Positions 54,745 to 62,375 of a stretch of DNA of 64,000 nt are shown here, piece after piece. Origin of the DNA: Angomonas deanei. Taxonomy: Eukaryota > Euglenozoa > Kinetoplastea > Trypanosomatida > Trypanosomatidae. The notes under the pieces are model-generated. The model made no database searches. It saw nothing but the letters and a program-made list of their open reading frames with translations, and was not told the origin of the DNA. How positions within the stretch are numbered: position 1 is the first letter of the stretch; the number at the start of each line of letters is the position of its first letter. Location: assembly GCA_903995115.1 (NCBI GenBank), contig LR877154.1, forward strand, positions 372,001-436,000, given 5' to 3'. The position numbers were made by a program, and so were the translations under genes.

Positions 54745-56283
54745 TTAGGATTCCTTCTCCTTTGGGTTGGACTCCTCCGCGGTGGCTGCCTTCCGTACTT
54801 CATCCAACTTGGCAAAGTCCTCCGTGCGTATAATGTGTCGTTTCTTGCAGCTCGCGCACACCAAACCCTCCTCCTGCGCCGTCCCCGCCGCCACCGCCTC
54901 GTGTGCCTTCCGCAGGTCCTCAATCACCGCTTGGGGGGCGGTAATCAAGCTGTTCAGTATCTCCTGACGAGTGCAGCGGCAGAAGAAGTCGATACCGGTG
55001 CGGGCGGCGGACGCCCCGTCGAGGGGCAGCACGATGGCATCGATCCCTAACGCGACCCGGACCCGGTGGATCTGACGACGGACCGACTCCAAATCCACCT
55101 CGACGACGGTGCGGGCCTTCATGGCGGCCGCCAGCGCGCCCTCGTAGTCTCCACTCACCAGAGACAGCACCGTCTGACAGAGGGAGGCATGGGACACGGT
55201 GTCTTCCCCTAGCAGGGGGTACAGCGGAGAGCGGGAGGGCTGTGGACTGTAGAGCAGCTGGGCGGTGGCCTGCGTGAGGGCCACTTGTATCTGTCGTACC
55301 TCCTTTTCTTTCTGTGCCCCTGCCGCCATGGGAGTGACGCGGAGACCGAAGGAATAGGGGATACACGCCTCTTTTAGGGCCTCCGCCGTCAGCGTGTCGG
55401 CCGACCACTCTTTCCGCGTTTGGGCAATCGCCGTTGGGCACCACAGCACGGAGGAAACCCCGTCCGAGGCGTACAGACTGCCGTAGCCTAGCAGTGCTAT
55501 ATTATTGTAAAAGTAGTTGTAATACATTTTGAGTTGTTTTTCCATCTCTTGCGCGGTGGCGTTTTTGTGTTGTGGGTCCCCAGTGGCGAAGGCGGCCTCG
55601 CATGCCTCCGCAGAAGGAAAGAGGTCCAGCGAGAGGTGGTTCCCACTTTCCACGGCAGAGGACGACTGGATGAGCTCCCCACAACTCCTTGACACCAGCG
55701 AGGTAAACTTCTTTTTTTGATTATACAAGACCTGATCCACCTTCAAGGATTGGGTGTGTTGTAGTAGGATATCTAACGTGTTCTTGGAGATGCAAGCACC
55801 CTCCTCCAAGTAGTTCATGAGGTCCGTTTCTCCGCACCGCACCCGGGCACGGCACTCCCCTAGTCCTAGCGCCTCACACTGCATGAAAAAAAAGTGTTCC
55901 AGCTCCGTCGCCTGTGGATTGTAAATATCTTCCCTGGCGTACCGCAGCTCGACCCGCTGTTCCCCCTCTAGCGGGGCGGCCTGGAGGTTGATGAAGGATA
56001 GAATACTACCGACGAGGTGTAGGTTGGAATACCACGTCTCCACGACACTCTTTTGATGGGGAGAGTCCGATTGGAACGGCCACAGCCCATGGCGCACAAT
56101 GGTCTCTGCTAAGGACTGTCGATTCTGTACATAGGTAAAGCGCACGAGACCATCCTTGGAGGGTACCTGCAGCGAGAGGTCCTTGGTTTTTAGTTTGAGG
56201 CGGACGGCCTCCTGGTCCACGACAGGGCAGTAGCATGGAAGGGAACAGCGGAAGGTACGGCGGAGGATACTGCGGGTGAACAT
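54745..56283 (-). CDS. Hsp33-like redox-regulated chaperone
   Basis: 512 residues, start MFTRSILRRTFRCSLPCYC, a basic N-terminus with Arg/Ser typical of a mitochondrial presequence. The C-terminal part carries FCRC, 38 residues, then CASCKKRHI, and ends with a TEDFAKL element. This matches the Hsp33 zinc switch (CxC...CxxC followed by a short strand-helix), although the spacing between the Cys pairs is longer than the 27-32 of bacteria. In Hsp33 oxidation of these cysteines releases zinc and activates holdase activity. The N-terminal core (substrate-binding/linker region) is more divergent. Trypanosomatids are reported to have an Hsp33 homologue, which fits. The frame is intact. It borders the secreted-protein array through a unique 320-bp spacer. 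Confidence 0.8.
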   Translation of the reverse strand: MFTRSILRRTFRCSLPCYCPVVDQEAVRLKLKTKDLSLQVPSKDGLVRFTYVQNRQSLAETIVRHGLWPFQSDSPHQKSVVETWYSNLHLVGSILSFINLQAAPLEGEQRVELRYAREDIYNPQATELEHFFFMQCEALGLGECRARVRCGETDLMNYLEEGACISKNTLDILLQHTQSLKVDQVLYNQKKKFTSLVSRSCGELIQSSSAVESGNHLSLDLFPSAEACEAAFATGDPQHKNATAQEMEKQLKMYYNYFYNNIALLGYGSLYASDGVSSVLWCPTAIAQTRKEWSADTLTAEALKEACIPYSFGLRVTPMAAGAQKEKEVRQIQVALTQATAQLLYSPQPSRSPLYPLLGEDTVSHASLCQTVLSLVSGDYEGALAAAMKARTVVEVDLESVRRQIHRVRVALGIDAIVLPLDGASAARTGIDFFCRCTRQEILNSLITAPQAVIEDLRKAHEAVAAGTAQEEGLVCASCKKRHIIRTEDFAKLDEVRKAATAEESNPKEKES

Positions 56284-56520
56284 TTATTTCTTCTTTTTTC
56301 GTGTGTGAAACGGTTTTCTGAAATAGAGAGGAAAGAGAGTAAAAAAGAAGGTATTGGACTATCCGATGGGGTCGGAAAACATGTTTAACGGCACAAACAT
56401 GAAAAGATCACCCACATCATGATGTACATTGTTTGTTACAGTTTCTTTTAGAGTTATTAATAGTATCGTCGTTAGTTCATTTTTTTTTTTTTTAGAGAAA
56501 GAAAAACAGCACTTTTTTCC

Positions 56521-56985
56521 TCACACGACAACACCGAAGGAGCGTTCCTTATAAGCGGGGACGGTCGTAGACATCCAGTCCATCGACAAGATGGGCACCA
56601 AACCCATCCACGTCAGCTTGAGCAGCGCGACGAGGAACCCCACTATACAGCATCCCACATAAATCAACTTGCCAAGTTTTAGCGAACTCATAATTTGTTT
56701 ATCCTTCGCCGCCTCCTCCTCAAACCCCGCGAACGTCTTGTTCACGCTAAGAATGCTGGAAATGGGGTTCACGACGGCCATCCCCACAAACATGATGGAG
56801 AACATGGACACGTCATTGCCGACCATCCACATGAGGAAGAGATTCATGGGGAGAGAGCTGACGGGCTGGAGGCGTAGGCTGTTGATTTGATAGTTGACAC
56901 GCTGGCGGGTGATCTCCTCCTCGGTGGGGGCGCTGACGTTGGAGCCGCCGGCGGAGGGCTTGGGGCCTGGTTTACTAGCGGACAT
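56521..56985 (-). CDS. EMC4: ER membrane protein complex subunit 4 (EMC4/TMEM85)
   Basis: 154 residues, start MSASKPGPKPSAGGS. The EMC4 signature is visible: LRLQPVSSLPMNLFLMWMVGNDVSMFSIMF (human [25 protein letters not shown]), VNPISSILSVNKTF, a second span with YVGCCIVGFLVALLKLTWMGLVP, and the SMDWMSTTVPA segment matching SDWLAFIEPP. EMC inserts tail-anchored and multi-pass proteins in the ER membrane. Two or three hydrophobic segments are seen. The frame is intact. The acceptor is less clear: the ATG follows CAGTAATACACC and an A-rich leader. Confidence 0.92.
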   Translation of the reverse strand: MSASKPGPKPSAGGSNVSAPTEEEITRQRVNYQINSLRLQPVSSLPMNLFLMWMVGNDVSMFSIMFVGMAVVNPISSILSVNKTFAGFEEEAAKDKQIMSSLKLGKLIYVGCCIVGFLVALLKLTWMGLVPILSMDWMSTTVPAYKERSFGVVV

Positions 56986-57265
56986 TTATTTTTCGTTATT
57001 ATTCTTATTTGGTGTATTACTGGAAAAGAATGGAGGAAGAGTGAAGTGTATTCAATCAAAGCTTTACACAGATCAACTAAAAACGAAATAAAAAGAAAAA
57101 GTTGCTTTTTGCTGTTTTGTTTGGGAGGTATACAAATACATATACTAAACTACTAAAAAAAAGCAAAGCCATTACGGCTTTTAGTTTTTTTTTTTTTTTT
57201 TGCTAACTACTACAATACTAATCTGTTTCTAGCAATTTTTTGGTGTTTATTTTTTGTTTTTTTTT

Positions 57266-57619
57266 TTAGAATGGCCCAAACCGCGTCACGCCTGGTACCT
57301 GATCCAGGGAGCTGTTGTACCTATACTTCTGCGGCCCTACCACGAAGCACCAAAACAAAAATCCAATAAACGCACCGAAGTAGCGGGCACCCCTGAAATC
57401 ACTCACCATAATGACATCATCGATGGTGTTGCGGAAACGCCAGCGGCCGTAGGTCTTCACGTTCATGAGGTTGTTCGCCCAGCTACCGAAGCAGAGCATG
57501 CAGGCACCGCACATGATGAGACTACCGACGATGCCGACCGCACTGTGGAAGGGACGAGTGGTGGTGAGGGCACTGGACCGCACCGGGGTGAGACTAGAGG
57601 AAAGGGAACGACGTAGCAT
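57266..57619 (-). CDS. Small mitochondrial inner-membrane-like protein of unknown function
   Basis: 117 residues from MLRRSLSSSLTPVRSSALTTTRPFHSAV. A longer frame to 57694 starts inside a T-rich leader and is discarded because it precedes the likely acceptor. The N-terminus is a classic mitochondrial presequence. Two hydrophobic spans follow (IVGSLIMCGACMLCFGSW; YFGAFIGFLFWCFVV) with a basic loop (TYGRWRFRNTIDDVIM). It ends in VTRFGPF. Proteins of this size and layout in kinetoplastids are often lineage-specific subunits of respiratory complexes or ATP synthase, but I cannot assign one. Confidence 0.65.
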   Translation of the reverse strand: MLRRSLSSSLTPVRSSALTTTRPFHSAVGIVGSLIMCGACMLCFGSWANNLMNVKTYGRWRFRNTIDDVIMVSDFRGARYFGAFIGFLFWCFVVGPQKYRYNSSLDQVPGVTRFGPF

Positions 57620-57857
57620 ATGTATGTAATACTTATTTTCTTTTTTTACACTATTGGAGAAAAAAAAAAAAGAAAATGAAATAGAATCCAACAAACACTC
57701 GTTATTTTACATCAAATATTGACACAATGAAAGAAAGAAAGAAAACGATTTGTGAAAGCCACAAAAAAAAAAAAAAAAAAAAAAGTATTATTTTACAACT
57801 GTAAACACAGATCATCATTCCTCCCTCTATGGAGGAGACAAACGATGTCTGCTCTCA

Positions 57858-59800
57858 CTATTTTTTATTTCGACGATCATTACGATTATTATGATGAGGA
57901 TAGTGTCGCTGTGGCCTGTTACCGTACTGTCGTGCTGGACGGTTCCCCCTCTCTCGCCCACGACCACCACCACCAGTGGATTTATTCGATTTTTGTTTCT
58001 TGTATTCAATCAGTATCATATCATACAGTGTACCACACTCTAGGGCCAACGGTTTTAATATCTGTTCGGATACTTTTTCATTTTCATGATGATTAAAAAA
58101 CTGTCCTCGTCGTTCTTCGATGCAAATATAAAGTGGCACACAAATATTGCGAATAAAAGTTTCATCTTGTCTATTTTGTAAAATAAAAATGATCGCTTTG
58201 GAGACTAAAAAGTCCCAAAACTCTTCCGCGGTTATGCCATTATTATTATTATTGTTATTAGTAGTATTATTGGAATGCATTTCCTGGTGTTCCCTCTGTT
58301 GCATGGATCGTTGAAACTCTCTTATTTCCTCCTCTACCCCGTTATTTTCATTCTTATTCTTATTGTGATAATGAGGATTGGTGCCCACTCTGGATGGCGC
58401 TAGCGTGTAGGCCGGAAAGCGCGCGAGGGCGTTTATAATCTTCACAAAATGATACGAATTCACAAAATACTTATCCCGTACATACAGCGCCCTCGCCAGG
58501 GACCACGACCACCGCAAGAGAAGCGACTTCTGTTGAACGAGTTGTGGATAAGGGTACAATATGGACAGATAGATGCGCGTGAGGGAAAAGGCTTGCACCA
58601 GCGAGGTAAACCGTAACTCTACCTTGTGCTGCATGATGCACGTCATCAAGTGCGCGACGAGCATTCTTGTTTTTTCGGTTTCTTCCGTCACATTCTGATT
58701 ATTATGATTGTTGGAGTGTTTTAGGAATAACTCCCACTGGTTGGGGTCCGCGTAGGACTCTACATTTATATTTAATAACGTTTCCAGCGCCGCCAATGCA
58801 TCCTCCGCGGAACCAAGAAAAGCACCATGAGGATCCCTATCTTTCGTATTATTATTATTATTTTGATTGGTAGCGGTGAAAAAAAAGGTAATGCGCTGCA
58901 ACGTCAGATTCGCTAAACCAATTTTACATTTCTCAATATCATACGACGCATATTCCGTTTTATTATGATGATTATTTTGATGAAGTTCACGGTCGATTCG
59001 TTTTAACTCCCGTGAAATGTATTGTAACACCACAAAGGTATCTCGACTACTCATTGTGCGTGCCTCCGCATCATTTTCATTCTTATTTTCATTATTATTA
59101 TTATTATTATTATTATCGGGTGGATGGATAGTCAATAAGGAAATAGATTTCTGTATCGCCGCTAGCGGACACTGTAGTCGATGGTCCGACAAACCGTGCG
59201 CTGCGATAAAACTAAAATCTCTACTTTTAAAATTATATCGATGTTTGTTATTTGTATCGTCATTGGATTCTAAAAAGAAACAGCAATAAACGGCATTTTC
59301 AATATTTTCATTCCAAAACTGTACGAATTCCTTTCTTTTTCGATTCCGTTCCGTCATTTTATCTTTTTTATGATTTGGTTCATTTTCATTATTGTTGTTG
59401 GATGTATCCACGACGCCAAAAGAAACTTTGTGTGTCTTACACTCGGATAAAAAGTGGGTTAACGAAACAATATTATTATTATTATTCTGTGGATTACTAT
59501 TTTTATTATTATTTGGTGCATATTAAAATTCTTTCGAATCTCTTCCACCTGTGCCTCCAAATGCTGTAACGCACTTTCCTTATTACTATTCATATTATTA
59601 TTACTATTATTTTGCTGTTTTGCCTCAATCAACGCTGCTCGTTTCATTCTTGCCTCGGTCTGCGAGATGGTATAAGAGTCCCTCCGTGCGTATCGTATTG
59701 GGAAAACATGTAGAAAACGAAAAGAGGACACTAAACTATTTTGAAGTAGTGACGAGTGACGTACACTTCGGCGGAGTACACACCGGCCGACGGACTGCAT
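57858..59800 (-). CDS. Poly-asparagine mitochondrial protein of unknown function, one frame break
   Basis: About 647 residues spanning two frames joined near 59518. The first frame starts at 59800 (MQSVGRCVLRRSVRHSSLL), an Arg-rich presequence typical of mitochondria. It runs into Asn-rich sequence (QQNNSNNNMNSNKESA), and a probable one-base loss links it to YAPNNNKNSNPQNNNNN and onward. Several poly-Asn or NEN/NNT runs interrupt a largely helical protein (DVFVVLQYISRELKRIDREL-like; HLMTCIMQHKVELRFTSLV), and the C-terminus is a basic Gly/Arg-rich segment (GGGGRGRERGNRPARQYG) likely to bind RNA. The overall picture hints at a mitochondrial RNA-processing protein such as guide-RNA-associated factors of kinetoplastids, but that is speculation. 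The AG of its acceptor lies directly against the ATG. Confidence 0.65.
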
Positions 59801-59817
59801 CTAGAAAAAAAAAAAAG
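59801..59817 (-). promoter_or_regulatory. Acceptor AG abutting the start codon of the poly-Asn gene
   Basis: On the minus strand a run of twelve T, then CTAG, is followed immediately by ATG at 59800. If used, the transcript's own 5' leader would be zero bases after the spliced leader. Inferred from sequence only. Confidence 0.5.
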
Positions 59818-60084
59818 GAATGTTTATGAAAAGGATAAAGTTTGCATAATATGTACTACAAATAAAAGAAAAATGAGAGAGAAAAAGAAGCTTATCGTAT
59901 TAAAAAAAAAAAAAAAAACGAAACACTCAACGAAAATAATAGAAATCGTAGAAACAAAATAACGCATTTTTTTCTTTGATGATTATTGTCTGTGTAAACA
60001 CGATTAACAATGAACGGACAACAAAAAAAAAAAAAAAAACGCTAAGAATTAATTTAAAATTCGAATTCCGTTTTATTATAATTA

Positions 60085-61242
60085 TTACTGGTTCTTCTTT
60101 TCCTCCGTAGGTGTTTCCCCAGCAGCAGCACTAGTACTCTTATTACTGTTTTGCTGGATCGTCTTCTCCTTCGCCTGGGCCCGCTGCAGCATCGCCTCAC
60201 GCTTCGCATTCTCCAGTTTCCGCTTCTTGCCCTCCTCGCTGGCCTGATAGAGCTGAACCACAAACCCTAGCAAGGCAATCCCCAGCATCCCATGCCGCAT
60301 CCACGCGGGTAGTTCCTTCTGGTGACGGTTGTAGACGCTATCATTCGGGGAGGTATACCCATGGACCCACATGGTCTCTTCACTGCCATCACCATTATTA
60401 TCTTTCCCGGAAAGGCGGAGGGTGAGGGAGAACTCGTGTTCGCTAAAAAAACGCAGGTGGTAGGACAGCTTCTCGCCATGACGACCGGTGACGGTGGAGG
60501 AGGCCCAGCGAGGGAGTCCTACCGTATTAAGCAGCAGCGACGGCGCCAGTCCATTGTCCTTTTCCTCTTTGTGAAACAGAAAAGGAATGGTGAAGGTGGG
60601 TTCCGTATTCCCTTCCTCCAAGCTCATCTTGAACTGCTCGACCTCCCCTTGACGAGCGGGTAGCAGAAAGACGTGCAAGAACCCCTCGCTGGCATCACTG
60701 CTGCGTAACTGTAACTCCAGATAGCAGAACGAGGGACGTAAGGTGGGGGTGGTCTTGGACTTTCCGTCGGGGTTGGTGAGCTTGGGGAGGGTGAGCTCCT
60801 CTTTGGGGTTACTTTTCTTGGCATCCGCGTCGATTGGCAAAATGTCATCCCCGTCGAGACGATCTCTCAAAAAATGTGGCAACACTGTTTTTTTCTGTCC
60901 TTCCTGAAAGATTGGTTCATTGTGCGGCACACACTCTCCTGTTAACCGCTCGGGGAAGTTGAATGCTTTTTTGAGCCGTAGCGTGGCGTTGAAGGTGCCG
61001 TACTGGGAGGACATGACACTGAGAAGGAAATCCTGTCCAAGCATATTTTCAAACTTTGGTAATTGTAGTTTATCCGTTTTGGCGGCCGCCTGTGAAATAA
61101 TTTGCTGTTCCCGTTCTTTTTGTTGTTTTTCCGCTTCTAAGATCACATCATAGGGGTCTCCTTTGACCGCCCCGACGGAGGTCGATAGACACAGTAAGGC
61201 GGCCACACAGCACACGGCGGAAAAGGAAAGGGACGATACCAT
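60085..61242 (-). CDS. Type I ER membrane protein of unknown function
   Basis: 385 residues. A signal peptide (MVSSLSFSAVCCVAALLCLS) is followed by about 280 lumenal residues with alternating strands and charged loops. One transmembrane span follows (HGMLGIALLGFVVQLYQ), and then a Lys/Glu/Ala/Asn-rich cytosolic tail (KKRKLENAKREAMLQR, ETPTEEKKNQ). The lumenal part includes YGTFNATLRLKK and FCYLELQLRSSDASEGFLHVFLL segments. I do not recognise a family with confidence. Candidates are divergent EMC or translocon-associated subunits, given the topology, but no motif proves it. The frame is intact, and the ATG is followed at once by the hydrophobic core. Confidence 0.7.
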   Translation of the reverse strand: MVSSLSFSAVCCVAALLCLSTSVGAVKGDPYDVILEAEKQQKEREQQIISQAAAKTDKLQLPKFENMLGQDFLLSVMSSQYGTFNATLRLKKAFNFPERLTGECVPHNEPIFQEGQKKTVLPHFLRDRLDGDDILPIDADAKKSNPKEELTLPKLTNPDGKSKTTPTLRPSFCYLELQLRSSDASEGFLHVFLLPARQGEVEQFKMSLEEGNTEPTFTIPFLFHKEEKDNGLAPSLLLNTVGLPRWASSTVTGRHGEKLSYHLRFFSEHEFSLTLRLSGKDNNGDGSEETMWVHGYTSPNDSVYNRHQKELPAWMRHGMLGIALLGFVVQLYQASEEGKKRKLENAKREAMLQRAQAKEKTIQQNSNKSTSAAAGETPTEEKKNQ

Positions 61243-61434
61243 TTTGCTTATTTGTTATTTTGAGTAATGATTGTAAACTTTGAATGATTTTGTAAACCGT
61301 AAGGAAAAGGAAAGAGATAGGAAATAAAACAGTAAAAAAAAAAAAAACGAAATATGAAGTTACCCGATTCGTTTATTGTATAAATCTTTAATAAATAGAG
61401 AAACAGTGTTTCGTAAGAAAGCAGAAAATATATT

Positions 61435-61645
61435 TTCTTGTCATCAGAGTTAAAGGGTTCTTGATAAGCTTTTCAATCCACACAAAAAGTGCGGTCAAAG
61501 AACACTCAGAGAATTATCGAAGTTTTGATCATCAGGGAAGAAATAATAGTTAATTTAATTTTAATAATTAATTCAGAAATCTAGCACAATTTTTGAACCG
61601 ATATTTGTTATAAAATTAGAAAACGAAATGGCCTTCGAACTATGC
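61435..61645. repeat. Direct repeat, copy 1 (about 210 bp)
   Basis: Starts TTCTTGTCATCAGAG and runs through CTCAGAGAATTATCGAAG to TTCGAACTATGC. About five differences (single-base changes and one-base indels) separate it from copy 2 at 61772. Spacing between copies is 337 bases. There are no flanking terminal features, so it looks like a segmental duplication rather than a known element. Confidence 0.85.
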
Positions 61646-61771
61646 AGGGACAATGACAGAAATAATAATAAGCAGAGATACACAACGTATACCGTGAGAA
61701 TGAGTCAAGTAGCGAAGCAAAGAAAATAATGATAATCTACAGAAACTATCTTTTATTATTAATATTATTAT

Positions 61772-61981
61772 TTCTTGTCATCAGAGTTAAAGGGTTCTTG
61801 ATAAGCTTTTCAATCTACACAAAAGTGCAGTCAAAGAACACTCAGAGAATTATCGAAGTTTTGATCATCAGGGAAGAAATAATATTTAATTTAATTTTAA
61901 TAATTAATTCAGAAATCTAGCACAATTTTTGAACCGATATTTGTTACAAAATTAGAAAACGAAATGGCCTTCGAACTATGC
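61772..61981. repeat. Direct repeat, copy 2 (about 210 bp)
   Basis: Second copy of the sequence at 61435-61645. It ends at TTCGAACTATGC and is followed by unrelated AT-rich DNA, whereas copy 1 is followed by AGGGACAATGAC. The duplicated block therefore stops abruptly at the same place in both. Confidence 0.85.
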
Positions 61982-62375
61982 TGACAAAATATATCATTAT
62001 TTACTATTATTTTATTTCCTATTATTTTATTTCTTGCTTCTGTTTGATGATCGGACGTGTTTATAGAAGGAAACAGTATTGCCAATCACGATTCAAAAGC
62101 GGTAAAAACAAAAAATATATAATAGAAGAAAAAAAATGTCTTTTTTTTTTTCTTTTTTTGTAAGAAAAGAAAGAGGAAAAGTGTTTGTATCTGAGAAGTA
62201 ATGATTGTCGGTACCCACAACACAAAAAAGAGAAAAAAAAAACTAAAAATAACAACCTAAAAAAGTGTATATACAGCGGGGGAGTCGCGTCCGTTAGCAA
62301 CAAAAACAAAAAATGTCAACTGCAGAGTTGTTTTAATGTTTAAATTCTCAAAATGTGTATTTATTATTTATTATT

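Larger units (their letters stand above)
61243..62375. other. Gene-poor AT-rich spacer between ER protein and kelch-like gene
   Basis: 1.1 kb with no credible coding region; short ORFs are low-complexity artefacts. It contains a 210-bp direct repeat pair (listed separately), A12 near 61333 and T-rich/A-rich patches near 62140-62260. No tRNA or other RNA recognised. Confidence 0.6.

Noticed and set aside
61243-62375. Possible RNA gene or mobile element in the spacer
   Set aside because: I looked for cloverleaf-like pairing, terminal inverted repeats and transposase or reverse transcriptase motifs and saw none; only the direct repeat remains.
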